61,623 bases of DNA from Longibaculum muris (GCF_004343035.1 NZ_SMCQ01000018.1:1-61623), one strand, 5' to 3'. Counted from the first letter of the stretch, positions 38,701 to 49,698 are shown. The notes: a model not told the origin generated them from the sequence alone. Program-made: numbers and translations.

Positions 38701-39749
38701 TTTAAAATATCTTCAATTGTTAGTATTAATGTTTCCATTTGTTGTTGTGTTCCAATTGTAATTCTTAAATATTGATTAATTCTTGGTTTAGCAAAATAAC
38801 GAACCAATATTCCTCTTTCTCTTAATTGAGTAAATAATGTTTGAGCATCATAATCTGGATGCTTAACAAAAATAAAATTAGCATAAGAATCAGGCATCTC
38901 AAAACCTAAAGCTTTTAATTTATCTTTTGTATATTCTCTTGTTTTAATAATCTTTTGAGCATTTTTCTGAATATAATCACTATCATCCATACTCGCTTTA
39001 CCAATCACTTGTGCCAATCTATCAATTGGATAAGAATTAAAAGAATTTTTCACATCATATAATTTTGATATCAATGTCGGATTCCCTAATGCAACCCCCA
39101 AACGGATTCCCGCAAGAGAACGGAATTTTGAAAAAGTTTGAATAATCAATAAATTTTCATATTTCTCTAATAACGAAACTGCACTTTCTCCTCCAAAATC
39201 AATATAAGCTTCATCAATCACAACAATACTATCTGGATTATGTTTTAAAATATCTTCAATAAAATCCAACGTCACTAATAAACCAGTTGGAGCATTTGGA
39301 TTAGGAAAAATAATTCCAGAGTTTTCTTGATAATAATCTTCTTTAACAATTTCAAAGTTTTCATTAAGAGGAACCATTTGATAATTCATTTGATACAATT
39401 CACAATATACTGGATAAAATGAATAACTAATATCAGGAAACAAAACTGGTGCTTCGCCATTAAAACAAGTTAAAAATGTTAATGCTAAAACTTCATCAGA
39501 ACCATTTCCTAAAAAGACTTGTGAATCCTTTAAACCATGATATAAAGCCATACTATGTTTTAAATCATCTGCATCAGGATTTGGATATAATGGTAACTGT
39601 GAAGAATCAAATTGATTGATTGCTTCTTTCACAAGGCATCCTGGATCATATGGATTCTCATTTGTATTTAATTTAATGAGATTCTTTATTTTAGGTTGTT
39701 CCCCTGCCTGATATGGTTCAACCTTTCTTAATTTATCTTGCCAACTCAT
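38691..39749 (-). CDS. hisC: Histidinol-phosphate aminotransferase family (class I/II PLP enzyme)
   Basis: 352 residues. KLNTNENPY at the N-terminus, GNGSDEVL, FPNPNAPTG, DEAYIDF and the PLP Lys K208 in TFSKFRSLAGIR match the HisC group. It would transaminate imidazole acetol phosphate; in organisms lacking a full his operon such proteins can serve aromatic amino acids. No other his gene is near. It overlaps the upstream Cof-type phosphatase gene by 17 bases. Confidence 0.9.
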   Translation of the reverse strand: MSWQDKLRKVEPYQAGEQPKIKNLIKLNTNENPYDPGCLVKEAINQFDSSQLPLYPNPDADDLKHSMALYHGLKDSQVFLGNGSDEVLALTFLTCFNGEAPVLFPDISYSFYPVYCELYQMNYQMVPLNENFEIVKEDYYQENSGIIFPNPNAPTGLLVTLDFIEDILKHNPDSIVVIDEAYIDFGGESAVSLLEKYENLLIIQTFSKFRSLAGIRLGVALGNPTLISKLYDVKNSFNSYPIDRLAQVIGKASMDDSDYIQKNAQKIIKTREYTKDKLKALGFEMPDSYANFIFVKHPDYDAQTLFTQLRERGILVRYFAKPRINQYLRITIGTQQQMETLILTIEDILKER

Positions 39750-40536
39750 CTTTATTTCCCCCTAACATATCTTCAATAACCTCATAAACATAATGAACAT
39801 GACGCTTCGTTTGACTTTTAATATCATCATGTGCATGAATAAATGTATAACCATAATCAGCAGATTGAATCATTGATAAATCATTATACGAATCCCCAAT
39901 CGCATAAACTTCATCAATATCTTCTTCAATCAAGGTTAATAGTTTTTTTATTCCACTTCCTTTAGAACACCCCTTAGGAACAACATCAACAAAATGCATA
40001 TTAAAATAAGCTTCAACACTATCACTATAATTTTCTAAAATATAATCATAACATGCCTTTGTATTTTCAATACCTTCATCCTCTTGATTAAAGGCAATAA
40101 TTTGAAAATGTGATGCTTGTTGATAAGCTTGATGAAAATCAACATCAATCTTAGGTTTTCCCTTAGCCCCATGATTAATCGTTTGACCATCTATATAACC
40201 ATAATTAACATGACCATCACAATAATATGCCCACATTCCAGCATAACTTGTTAAATGTTTTAAAATATCAACACCAATTTCATGGTCAATATGCTTTTCA
40301 TAGAGTGTTGTTAGATTCTTATCTAAGATTTGACCCCCATTATTTAAAATTAAATAATCATAAGAAAAATCAACACAATCAATTAATTCTTTAACTTCCA
40401 TAAAATTACGTCCTGTACATAACGCAATCAAATGACCTTGTTTTTTTAATTCTTTGAGTGCTTCGATATTTTTAGGTGATATACTTGTATTTTCATTAAC
40501 TAATGTTCCATCTAAATCACTTATTAATATTTTCAA
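39733..40536 (-). CDS. Cof-type HAD phosphatase
   Basis: 267 residues. HAD motif I SDLDGTLVNEN, then ALCTGRNF, a C2-type cap, and the C-terminal GDSYNDLSMIQSADYG. Members dephosphorylate sugar phosphates, FMN or PLP; the substrate is not predictable. The start is TTG (40536) with GGGGGA six bases upstream. It overlaps hisC by 17 bases, so the two are cotranscribed. Confidence 0.88.
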   Translation of the reverse strand: MKILISDLDGTLVNENTSISPKNIEALKELKKQGHLIALCTGRNFMEVKELIDCVDFSYDYLILNNGGQILDKNLTTLYEKHIDHEIGVDILKHLTSYAGMWAYYCDGHVNYGYIDGQTINHGAKGKPKIDVDFHQAYQQASHFQIIAFNQEDEGIENTKACYDYILENYSDSVEAYFNMHFVDVVPKGCSKGSGIKKLLTLIEEDIDEVYAIGDSYNDLSMIQSADYGYTFIHAHDDIKSQTKRHVHYVYEVIEDMLGGNKDELAR

Positions 40537-40588
40537 GATGATTCCCCCTTTGTTTTAAATATTATAGCGAATATATTAATAAAAGCAA

Positions 40589-40612
40589 AGAAAAAGAGGT
40601 TAAAGAACCTCT
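40589..40612 (-). terminator. Terminator after the zinc-ribbon gene
   Basis: AGAGGTT/AACCTCT hairpin followed on the minus strand by T5; it overlaps the stop. Confidence 0.8.
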
Positions 40613-41417
40613 AGTTGATATAATCTTTTAAAGAATGAGTATATGTTAATACAGAATAATATGTTTTTTGATAACGATGAACAACAAATGATGATTCACC
40701 TTTATAATTTCCAATTCCATAATGCCCTAAAGTTTTCTTCTTACTTTCAAATTCATCTTGACGTTTTGCAAAATCATCCATCAATTGATTAGTAACTGTT
40801 TGAGGACCACTATATGTTTCAAATAAAGCCTTTTGTTCATCAGTTAAAAATAATTCATCAAAACTTTGTGCATTATCCTTTTTAAAAACAATCTTTTCTT
40901 CATTATATTGATGAGCACGATCATAATAACGTTCAATTGATAAAGTAACATGTTCATTAATCTTTGTTGTATAAGTGAAATCATAATAGATATTATAATT
41001 ATCTAAAACCTGAATCTTATAATCCTTATCAAAAGTATAATCATGAATTGCAAATAAAATCTTTTCATAATCAGCAATAGATTGAACAATTCCATCAACA
41101 TTACTAAACTGATTCTTAAAATCAGCTAATGTATCATAATTCGCTAAAATCTTTGTTGGTTCTTCATCAACAATAGCTGGAAGCTTTGTTTTCTCATCAC
41201 CAATTTCATTCATACTACTTCCAATATCACTTAAAATACGACCATAAAGTAAAGGAATAGTAATAAAAGAGAAGAATATAATCACATATAATAAATAAGT
41301 CATTGATTTATTCTTAGGTTTAATTGGTCGATATCTAACTTGTAAGTCTAAACCACAATGTGGACAATACTTTTCATCATCTTTAACTTCATATCCACAT
41401 CTAGGACATTTCTTCAT
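40611..41417 (-). CDS. Zinc-ribbon membrane protein of unknown function
   Basis: 268 residues. One CxxC zinc ribbon (C4, C7, C18, C21), a Pro/Lys linker, a membrane helix (about 38-60) and an extracellular region (about 65-268) with mixed alpha/beta character and no family I can name. The topology matches the protein at 33278-34531, but without the propeller. It starts 3 bases after the thioredoxin-like lipoprotein gene, so they form an operon and may act together at the cell surface. Confidence 0.75.
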   Translation of the reverse strand: MKKCPRCGYEVKDDEKYCPHCGLDLQVRYRPIKPKNKSMTYLLYVIIFFSFITIPLLYGRILSDIGSSMNEIGDEKTKLPAIVDEEPTKILANYDTLADFKNQFSNVDGIVQSIADYEKILFAIHDYTFDKDYKIQVLDNYNIYYDFTYTTKINEHVTLSIERYYDRAHQYNEEKIVFKKDNAQSFDELFLTDEQKALFETYSGPQTVTNQLMDDFAKRQDEFESKKKTLGHYGIGNYKGESSFVVHRYQKTYYSVLTYTHSLKDYIN

Positions 41418-41420
41418 TGC

Positions 41421-41927
41421 TTAATCCTCCTTGAAATAATCATCCATAAAGCTTTGAAATTCATCTAAAAATTCTTGTTTTCTTTGTAATTGTTTTTCTC
41501 TATCCTTAATTTTAAAATAATCTTCATCTAAATACTGATATGTTTTTATAAAACGTCCATTAGAAACAACATGAATTGTTGGTGTCCAATCAAAATCTAA
41601 TTCCTGATAAAGATTCTTATAAAAATCTTTTTCTTCTTGAGTTGCATCTTTTTGATTTGCTCGATCTCTAAATGCTTTAACATTTAAATAATATAGACCT
41701 GTTCCTTTATGACTCGTCACATATTTTTCTAATACTGGATAGAATTCTTGGCAATCACCACAATCAGGCCTACCAATATACAACATAAATGTAACATCTG
41801 AATTTAAATTCTGTGTTAACTCTTGATACTCAATTTCTTGGATTCCATCAATCTTTAATCTTTGACTCGTTGTTTGACAACCAACGAGTAATAAGATAGT
41901 TAATAAAAAACAAGTTATTTTTTTCAT
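41421..41927 (-). CDS. Thioredoxin-like lipoprotein
   Basis: 168 residues. Signal peptide with lipobox LLVGC (lipidated C17), then a thioredoxin fold (about 40-160) with PDCGDC (C56, C59) and the cis-Pro in WTPTI. It resembles the bacteriocin-accessory/PedC-like thioredoxin group. It should act as an extracellular thiol oxidoreductase on the membrane surface. It is cotranscribed with the zinc-ribbon protein at 40611-41417. Confidence 0.85.
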   Translation of the reverse strand: MKKITCFLLTILLLVGCQTTSQRLKIDGIQEIEYQELTQNLNSDVTFMLYIGRPDCGDCQEFYPVLEKYVTSHKGTGLYYLNVKAFRDRANQKDATQEEKDFYKNLYQELDFDWTPTIHVVSNGRFIKTYQYLDEDYFKIKDREKQLQRKQEFLDEFQSFMDDYFKED

Positions 41928-41971
41928 TGAATCACTCCATTTTGTTTAAATATATCATAATCAAAGGCAAA

Positions 41972-41997
41972 AGAAAAGGAATAAGAAATTCTTATTC

Positions 41998-41999
<2 letters not shown>
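41972..41999 (-). terminator. Terminator after the 6-phospho-beta-glucosidase gene
   Basis: GGAATAAGAA/TTCTTATTCC hairpin followed on the minus strand by TTTTCTTTT; it overlaps the stop codon. Confidence 0.8.
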
Positions 42000-43440
<1,441 letters not shown>

Positions 43441-43442
43441 CT

Positions 43443-43471
43443 ATCATAAGAAATTCTTTAACTTTTTTCAA
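43443..43471 (-). promoter_or_regulatory. Promoter of the 6-phospho-beta-glucosidase gene
   Basis: TTGAAA (43466-43471) and TATGAT (43443-43448) with a 17-base spacer on the minus strand, 26 bases before the start codon. Confidence 0.75.
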
Positions 43472-43488
43472 GACCTATCCAATCAAAA

Positions 43489-43544
43489 GCAACATTGTAA
43501 CCATATTTTAAATAAATTCTCAAGAAAAGTGCAACAATGTAACC
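43489..43544. promoter_or_regulatory. Paired operator repeats upstream of the bglA promoter
   Basis: GCAACATTGTAACC (43489-43502) and GCAACAATGTAACC (43531-43544) are direct repeats differing only at the central base. Their centres are 42 bp apart, four helical turns, and lie at about -59 and -101 from the predicted start. The ACAWTGT core matches the PTS operators at 10962-11000. The adjacent RpiR protein is the likely binder, and the upstream location suggests activation. Confidence 0.7.
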
Positions 43545-43546
43545 TA

Positions 43547-44371
43547 TTATTTAATATAGACTTCTCCATAAGCTTCATTAAACTCAATAATTGAACGATA
43601 ATTATCACTTAACATCAAAGAAAATATACAATTAAAAATATATTGTGTAGAGATTTGAAAAATCATATCCCTAAAATCAGCAAACGAATTAATATGAATA
43701 GCTGGAATCACCTCATCACAGCACTTTGCTAGAGTACTTTCTACTCTCCCTGTAATCGCAATTGTATAAACGCCCTTTTTACGAAATTCACGGGCAACCT
43801 TAACAACTCTTTTATCTTCACCCATACGACTAATCAACACAATAGCATGATCTTTAAGCGGTGTCATCGTTAAATATAATTGTAAATTTGTTGCTGTATA
43901 ATTGGTTGCTATTTTTTGAGCAAGAAAAAACAAATGACAACCATAATCTCCTAAACATGTATTTGCATCATTACTGATAAAATCAATATAAGTTATCTTT
44001 TGAAAATGTTGGGCAACTCTTTCTAATTGTTGAACTGAAAGTTGATTTTTAGTTTTCTCAATAACATTCTTTTCTAATTCACTGATTTTATCAATAATTG
44101 AAATACTCATTTCTTTTTCTCTTATTTTTACATCTTCTAATTGAGCATCCTTTAAATCACGAACCAGATGAACTTTAAAATCATTATAATTCTCATAACC
44201 TAATTTCTTAATAAATCTAATAATTGTTGAAGCATTGGTATAAGTTTTTTTAGCCAGTGTTCGAGCACTCATTTGAGGTATTTCTTCACTATGTTGTAAT
44301 ATATATTGACTAATACTTTGTTGAGTTTCATTCATTTTCTCTTGATTTTTTAAACGTTCTATTAAATTCAT
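43547..44371 (-). CDS. RpiR-family transcriptional regulator
   Basis: 274 residues. RpiR HTH domain (about 1-75) with MSARTLAKKTYTNASTIIRFIKKLGY, and a SIS domain (about 110-250) with a LISRMGED phosphate loop and GVYTIAITG. It should sense a phosphorylated beta-glucoside and act on the repeats at 43489-43544, which begin just beyond its stop codon. Its -10 box TATAAT (44389-44394) lies only 17 bases before the ATG. Confidence 0.9.
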   Translation of the reverse strand: MNLIERLKNQEKMNETQQSISQYILQHSEEIPQMSARTLAKKTYTNASTIIRFIKKLGYENYNDFKVHLVRDLKDAQLEDVKIREKEMSISIIDKISELEKNVIEKTKNQLSVQQLERVAQHFQKITYIDFISNDANTCLGDYGCHLFFLAQKIATNYTATNLQLYLTMTPLKDHAIVLISRMGEDKRVVKVAREFRKKGVYTIAITGRVESTLAKCCDEVIPAIHINSFADFRDMIFQISTQYIFNCIFSLMLSDNYRSIIEFNEAYGEVYIK

Positions 44372-44418
44372 GTTTCATCACCTCTTTTATTATACAAGAT
44401 TTATGTATTCAAAAGAAG

Positions 44419-44443
44419 AAAAAAAGAGATTCCTTAGAATCTC
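44419..44443 (-). terminator. Terminator after gpmI
   Basis: GAGATTC/GAATCTC hairpin with a four-base loop followed on the minus strand by TTTTTTT. Confidence 0.85.
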
Positions 44444-45961
44444 CTATTTTAATAGACTTTCTCCAGTCATTTCTTTAGGTTGTGGTAATCCTAATAATTG
44501 TAAGATTGTTGGAGCTAAATCTCCAAGTTTACCATCTTCTCTTAATTCTAAATGTGTATTTGTAAGAATTAATGGTACTGGATTTGTTGTATGAGCTGTG
44601 AATGGATTATCATCTTCATCTAATAATCTTTCACTATTTCCATGATCAGCAGTAATTAACATAGTTCCACCTAATTCAAGAACTTTTTCATAAACTTCAC
44701 CAACACATTCATCAACAACACTCACTGCTTTAATAGCTGCTGGAATAATTCCAGTATGTCCAACCATATCACAGTTTGCAAAGTTTACAATCACAACATC
44801 ATGAATATCTTTATCTAATTCTGCAAGTAATGCATCTTTCACTTCATAAGCACTCATTTCAGGTTGTAAATCATAAGTGGCAACTTTTGGTGAATTGATT
44901 AAAACACGAGTTGCTCCTTCGATTTCTTTATCAACTCCACCATCCATGAAGAATGTAACATGAGCATATTTTTCAGTTTCAGCAATTCTTAATTGTTTCA
45001 AACCTTGAGCTGATAAGTAATCACCTAAAGTATTTGTTAAATCTAATGAATGGAATGCAATTTCACCATTAACAGTGTCAGCATAACGCATCATACATAC
45101 AAAGAAAATATTTGTTGGTTTATCTGCTGGTTTAAAATCTTCATAAACATCAGCAGTGAAAACATTAGACATTTGAATAGCTCTATCAGGTCTAAAGTTA
45201 GCAAAGATAATAGAATCATTATCGCTTACAGCACCATCAGTTGCTGGATTATATCCAGGAATAACAAATTCATCGTAAACTTCTTTTGCATATGAATCTT
45301 TAACATATTGAACTGGATCACTATATGTTTCTCCAGATTTACCAACTAATGCATTATAAGCTAATTCAACACGATCCATTCTCTTATCTCTATCCATAGC
45401 ATAATATCTACCAGAGATAGAAGCGATTTGTCCAACACCAATTTCATTCATCTTATCTTGTAATTCTTGAACGAAATCAGCACCACTATCAGGAGCAACA
45501 TCTCTACCATCTAAGAATGCATGCACATAAACTTTTTCTAAACCTTGATCTTTAGCTAATTTTAATAATGCATAGATATGTTCATTTGATGAGTGAACAC
45601 CACCATTTGATAATAATCCCCAAATATGTAATTTTGAATTATTTTCTTTGGCATGATTGATTGCTTTTAAGAAAGTTTCATTTGTAAAGAAAGTTCCATC
45701 TTCAACAGCTTTATTAATTAAAGTTAATGATTGATAAACAATTCTACCAGCACCAATATTTAAGTGTCCAACTTCACTATTTCCCATTTGTCCTTCTGGT
45801 AATCCGACTGCATTTCCACTTGCTTTAAGAGTTGTTGTTGGATACATTGCCATTAAATCATCTAAGTTTGGTGTATTTGCTAATTTCACAGCATTTCCAT
45901 CAACTCTTTCAGTTAAACCATAACCATCTAAAATACATAAAACCACTGGTCTCTTTTTCAT
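44444..45961 (-). CDS. gpmI: 2,3-bisphosphoglycerate-independent phosphoglycerate mutase
   Basis: About 505 residues, normal for the family. The metal-binding D12 in ILDGYG and the phospho-acceptor Ser S62 in GNSEVGH are present, with [18 protein letters not shown] and TADHGNSE further on for the second metal site. It interconverts 3- and 2-phosphoglycerate in glycolysis, with manganese. ATG 45961 is supported by GGAGG eight bases upstream; the ORF opens five codons earlier. It appears monocistronic. Confidence 0.96.
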   Translation of the reverse strand: MKKRPVVLCILDGYGLTERVDGNAVKLANTPNLDDLMAMYPTTTLKASGNAVGLPEGQMGNSEVGHLNIGAGRIVYQSLTLINKAVEDGTFFTNETFLKAINHAKENNSKLHIWGLLSNGGVHSSNEHIYALLKLAKDQGLEKVYVHAFLDGRDVAPDSGADFVQELQDKMNEIGVGQIASISGRYYAMDRDKRMDRVELAYNALVGKSGETYSDPVQYVKDSYAKEVYDEFVIPGYNPATDGAVSDNDSIIFANFRPDRAIQMSNVFTADVYEDFKPADKPTNIFFVCMMRYADTVNGEIAFHSLDLTNTLGDYLSAQGLKQLRIAETEKYAHVTFFMDGGVDKEIEGATRVLINSPKVATYDLQPEMSAYEVKDALLAELDKDIHDVVIVNFANCDMVGHTGIIPAAIKAVSVVDECVGEVYEKVLELGGTMLITADHGNSERLLDEDDNPFTAHTTNPVPLILTNTHLELREDGKLGDLAPTILQLLGLPQPKEMTGESLLK

Positions 45962-46120
45962 TTCATATACCTCCATATGCGCTCATTATACAAAATTATA
46001 ACCAAAAAATAAAGTTATAAGATGAATTTTTTCACATAAGTCAAAAACACCTTAGATTTTTATATTTTTATTCAATAAAACAAAGAAAGTTCCTATCCTC
46101 AATATAGACAAGAACCCATA

Positions 46121-46306
46121 TTACTTTCTTCTTTTCACTGGTGTAGATATCATATAAATTCCAATAAAACTCAATATCAATGGCCAATATGTTTTCACCA
46201 TCACCTCAATTTGTTTTATTAAATCCTTTTGTTGTTCACCTTGATTAATTGTCAACAAAACACCTAACATCATCATAATAATACCTAGATTTTTTCTTAA
46301 ATTCAT
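46121..46306 (-). CDS. Small membrane protein, LiaI/LiaF-like transmembrane pair
   Basis: About 61 residues with two hydrophobic segments (about 6-22 and 39-55) and a basic end (KRRK). The KNLGIIMMMLGVLL start and YWPLILSFIGIYMI resemble the DUF5668/LiaI-LiaF-like membrane module. Role unknown. ATG 46306 has GGTG six bases upstream; further ATGs lie 6 and 12 bases upstream. It lies 29 bases after the 46336-46737 gene. Confidence 0.6.
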   Translation of the reverse strand: MNLRKNLGIIMMMLGVLLTINQGEQQKDLIKQIEVMVKTYWPLILSFIGIYMISTPVKRRK

Positions 46307-46335
46307 TATCATCACCATGATGACTATATCATAAA

Positions 46336-46737
46336 TTATCTACGAACTTTGTCACTCTTAAGAATCGCATGACAAAAATTCAATAAACCTTGTAAATCAA
46401 TTGGTTCTCTACCCTTTTGTGAATAAACAACAACTTCTAAACGCGTATACTCAAATCGATTGGAATGAATAATACTATTCATATCCCGTCTTAATTCCTC
46501 AGGTGTGACAATAAATAAATTTTCTGACATTTTCCTAAGTAATATACAAAGTGTTGCTAAGGAGAGTTCTAAATCCAAAACAGTTTTAGAACGATCATGT
46601 GATAAAATATAAGCATCAAAGACACCTTTCTTTTGTTCAATTTGATTCAGTCTATTCAATATCATTTCAACAGAAACAACACTATCCTCTAATGCTTCCA
46701 TATAACATAATTCTTTTAATTCCCGATTACTTCCCAT
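46336..46737 (-). CDS. Unknown soluble alpha-helical protein
   Basis: About 133 residues, no membrane segment, largely helical with a hydrophobic/charged heptad-like stretch at about 10-30 (EALEDSVVSVEMILNRLNQI). I recognise no family. A conserved-looking end (REPIDLQGLLNFCHAIL) suggests a real protein. AGGTG lies six bases before ATG 46737 and a TATAAT box just 17 bases before it. It is followed by the small membrane protein at 46121-46306. Confidence 0.6.
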   Translation of the reverse strand: MGSNRELKELCYMEALEDSVVSVEMILNRLNQIEQKKGVFDAYILSHDRSKTVLDLELSLATLCILLRKMSENLFIVTPEELRRDMNSIIHSNRFEYTRLEVVVYSQKGREPIDLQGLLNFCHAILKSDKVRR

Positions 46738-46833
46738 GTTCATCACCTGATTTTATTATACAAGAAAACAATCAAGAAATATATGTTTATTCGCTAATAA
46801 TATAATTATATGTCGTTTATTGCCGAGGAAATA

Positions 46834-46858
46834 GAAAAAATCAGCCATAAGCTGATTT
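46834..46858 (-). terminator. Terminator after pgsA
   Basis: AAATCAGC/GCTGATTT hairpin followed by T-rich sequence on the minus strand. Confidence 0.85.
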
Positions 46859-47416
46859 CTAATCTTCTTTATATAAATGATATAATCCTTGTCCATAATA
46901 AATCATTGCTATTGCCATTAAAGCAACAGTTGAATAAATCATCACAGTTGATGCAATTGTATTAGGTATATAGAAAGCAATCAATAATATAGAAACAACA
47001 AAGAATACAGCCGTTGCGATTTTCCCAGGCATTTCTGCTTGCGCCAAATGTCGCCCCTTTTTACGATAAATAAACCATCCTACAAACAACAACATACCAT
47101 CCTTTAAAACAATAATTGCAACTAACCACGCATAAGCAGGATAGGTATACATAAGTGTACATGCCACAACAAATTGAGTTAATTTATCAGCTACAGGATC
47201 AATCAGTTTACCAAGTTCAGTAATCATATCATATTTTCTAGCAATATAACCATCAAAGAAATCACTTAAACTAGATAATATAAGTATTCCAGCTGATAAA
47301 AAATGTCCCCCACTTGTTTCCGCAGTAAAATAAGCATACAAAAACACTGGTACTAATGCAATTCTAAAATAACACAAAATATTTGGAATACTAAAGATTT
47401 CTTTTTTTGTAAACAT
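46859..47416 (-). CDS. pgsA: CDP-diacylglycerol-glycerol-3-phosphate phosphatidyltransferase
   Basis: 185 residues with about five membrane helices. The CDP-alcohol phosphotransferase signature is exact: SDFFDGYIAR then eight residues, G, three, D, three, D (GKLIDPVADK). It makes phosphatidylglycerophosphate for phosphatidylglycerol and cardiolipin synthesis. Homologous to Bacillus PgsA in length and N-terminus (NIPNILCYFR-like start). Monocistronic. Confidence 0.92.
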   Translation of the reverse strand: MFTKKEIFSIPNILCYFRIALVPVFLYAYFTAETSGGHFLSAGILILSSLSDFFDGYIARKYDMITELGKLIDPVADKLTQFVVACTLMYTYPAYAWLVAIIVLKDGMLLFVGWFIYRKKGRHLAQAEMPGKIATAVFFVVSILLIAFYIPNTIASTVMIYSTVALMAIAMIYYGQGLYHLYKED

Positions 47417-47484
47417 ACTAGTCCCTGCCTTTACATATCACCTATTATAAGGAAAATATATGTTGAAGTCAAACGATTCTCATA

Positions 47485-47988
47485 CTAGGCATGAATTATG
47501 TCACAGATTTTTTCTACTGTTTGTTCAATTGTTAAATGTGTTATATCAACTTTAATAGTATTTAAATCATGATACATAGAAAGTCTTTCTACACTTCTTT
47601 TTAGCACATCTGCTTTTCTTATTCCTAAATCAATATCTTTTTGAATATGTTTTTCTAAGGCTTCTTTTGAACATATTAAAGAAATAGGATAAACCTCACA
47701 ATTTGATACATCTAATCTTGATAAAAGCTCATCAATAATACTTTGTTGATGCATCACCCAACAAAAGATAATATTTTCTATCTTTGAACAATGAATAAAT
47801 TGATTTAATTGATAAACAATATTATTCATCACCATTGTTTTTGTTTCTTCATCAACAATAAAAGGATGCATATCCCAACACCAATCACCATCTAAAAAAA
47901 CACAATTATCTAATTGATATTTTAACAAAGAGGAAGTTGCTGTTTTTCCAACTCCCATTGTCCCTCCAATCAATATTAATCTTTTCAT
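47485..47988 (-). CDS. P-loop kinase-like protein
   Basis: About 167 residues. Walker A GGTMGVGKTATSS (about 8-20), then an LDGDWCWDMHPF stretch typical of small AAA_33/nucleotide kinase-like proteins, and a lid region with Arg residues (RKADVLKRSVERL). It probably phosphorylates a small molecule such as a nucleotide or cofactor; the substrate is not predictable. ATG 47988 has GGAGG at good spacing; the frame opens nine codons earlier. It lies just after ftsX on the minus strand with a terminator between. Confidence 0.8.
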   Translation of the reverse strand: MKRLILIGGTMGVGKTATSSLLKYQLDNCVFLDGDWCWDMHPFIVDEETKTMVMNNIVYQLNQFIHCSKIENIIFCWVMHQQSIIDELLSRLDVSNCEVYPISLICSKEALEKHIQKDIDLGIRKADVLKRSVERLSMYHDLNTIKVDITHLTIEQTVEKICDIIHA

Positions 47989-48013
47989 AACTACCTCCAT
48001 ATATCTGCTATTC

Positions 48014-48039
48014 AAAAAAGATGAGCCTATAGACTCATC
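48014..48039 (-). terminator. Terminator after ftsX
   Basis: GATGAG/CTCATC hairpin with inner palindrome, followed on the minus strand by six T. Confidence 0.75.
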
Positions 48040-48944
48040 TAGAATTTCAAGAATTTTCTTACTGAAACAAAACTTCCAATTAAACCAACACCACTACCTA
48101 ATCCAACTAATAAACCAGCACATTGCCAGATAAATGGATAAGGTTCTCTTAAAGAAAACATCACAGGTAAAAATGTTGAAGCACTCTCATAGAAGAAATT
48201 ATAACCAAAATAAACAACTAAGATAGGAATAATTGCTCCAATAATTCCAATAAAGATTCCTTCTAACATATATGGCAAACGAATATACCAGTTGCTTGCT
48301 CCAACCATACGCATAATGCTTATTTCTGTTTGTCTTGAAGTAATTGTAATCTTAATTGTATTCGCAATCATAAATAAAGCTACTACAGTTAACCCGACAA
48401 CAAAGATAGCTCCTCCATTACGCACAGCCTCTAAACTGTTGACTAATGAATTTGTTGAACTTCCACCATATTGAGGTTCATTGATATGTTCAATATCACC
48501 AATCTGACTCGCAACATTATCAATATGTTTGGCATCTTTTACTTCTACAACAAAAGCTGCACCAAGAGGATTGTTCTTACGATATGTTTCAAATAATTTT
48601 TTACCATCATCATCTTGTTGAGCAATCATTTTATCTAATTCATCTGCTTTAGAAGAAAATGTAACTTTTTTAACTCCTGCAATTTTTTCAATTTGTGGTT
48701 GAATTTTTTGTGCTTGTTTATCTGTTAATTCACGATCAACCTTGGCATAAATCGTTAAATTATCTTCAATACTATAAGTCATATCTTGAATATTAATCGC
48801 AATAACACCAATCACAGCAATCAAAATCAATGTAATTGTCACAGCAAAAATAGATGAAACAGACATAACACCATTTCTCCAAATATTTTGAAAAGCTGTT
48901 TTACAGTGTTTTGGAAAGTTTTTTACACAACTAATGAACTCCAT
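48039..48944 (-). CDS. ftsX: Cell division ABC transporter permease FtsX
   Basis: 301 residues. One N-terminal helix (about 22-50), an extracellular domain (about 52-170) and three C-terminal helices (about 175-200, 220-245, 270-295): the FtsX topology. NTIKITITSRQTEISIMRMVGASNWYIRLPY is the family hallmark. With FtsE it controls peptidoglycan hydrolases at the division site. Its start overlaps the ftsE stop by 14 bases with an AGGAGG site inside ftsE. Confidence 0.94.
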   Translation of the reverse strand: MEFISCVKNFPKHCKTAFQNIWRNGVMSVSSIFAVTITLILIAVIGVIAINIQDMTYSIEDNLTIYAKVDRELTDKQAQKIQPQIEKIAGVKKVTFSSKADELDKMIAQQDDDGKKLFETYRKNNPLGAAFVVEVKDAKHIDNVASQIGDIEHINEPQYGGSSTNSLVNSLEAVRNGGAIFVVGLTVVALFMIANTIKITITSRQTEISIMRMVGASNWYIRLPYMLEGIFIGIIGAIIPILVVYFGYNFFYESASTFLPVMFSLREPYPFIWQCAGLLVGLGSGVGLIGSFVSVRKFLKF

Positions 48945-49623
48945 CTACATAACCTCCTACACTTGTATCTGTTTTAATGCATCCATCTTCAATTAAGATT
49001 GTTCTTTTCTTGTATTTTTGAACAATTTCTTTATCATGCGTAACAACTAAGATTGTTGTATGATTCACTTCATTAATCCGTTCTAGAAGTTCAATGATTT
49101 CTACAGATGTATCAGGATCAAGGTTTCCTGTTGGTTCATCAGCAATTAAAACTTTAGGATTATTAACGATAGCTCTTGCGATTGCAACACGTTGTTGTTG
49201 TCCACCAGATAATTCATGTGGAAAAGCATTAGCTTTATCTTCAAGACCAACAAGTTCTAATGTTCTTCTGACCTTTTTTCTAATTTCTACTTTAGGTGTA
49301 TCAGTTACCTCTAAAGCAAAAGCAATGTTTTCAAAAACAGTCTTTTTTGGTAAAAGTCTAAAGTTTTGAAAGACAATTCCGATATTTCTTCTAAAATAAG
49401 GAACCTTACGATCTTTAATCTTAGAAACATCCTCTCCAGCAACAATAACTTTACCAGAAGTTGCTTTTTCTTCTCTATATAATAACTTAATAAAAGTAGA
49501 TTTTCCTGCTCCAGTAGGTCCAATTACATAAACAAATTCACCAGGACCAATATTGACATTCATATTGTTAACGGCTCTTACGCCAGTTTTATAAACTTTT
49601 GTAACATTTTCGAGTTTTATCAT
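48931..49623 (-). CDS. ftsE: Cell division ATP-binding protein FtsE
   Basis: 230 residues. Walker A GPTGAGKST (34-42), signature LSGGQQQRVAIARA, Walker B VLIADEPTGNLD and the switch HD. It powers FtsX. The -10 box TATAAT (49644-49649) is 20 bases before the ATG, so the message leader is very short. First gene of ftsEX. Confidence 0.95.
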   Translation of the reverse strand: MIKLENVTKVYKTGVRAVNNMNVNIGPGEFVYVIGPTGAGKSTFIKLLYREEKATSGKVIVAGEDVSKIKDRKVPYFRRNIGIVFQNFRLLPKKTVFENIAFALEVTDTPKVEIRKKVRRTLELVGLEDKANAFPHELSGGQQQRVAIARAIVNNPKVLIADEPTGNLDPDTSVEIIELLERINEVNHTTILVVTHDKEIVQKYKKRTILIEDGCIKTDTSVGGYVDGVH

Positions 49624-49698
49624 CTTATCACCATCCTGTCCTCATTATAACACATATTCTGTCTAAAAAAATGGAAAATAACGGTTTTTTGATGTTAG

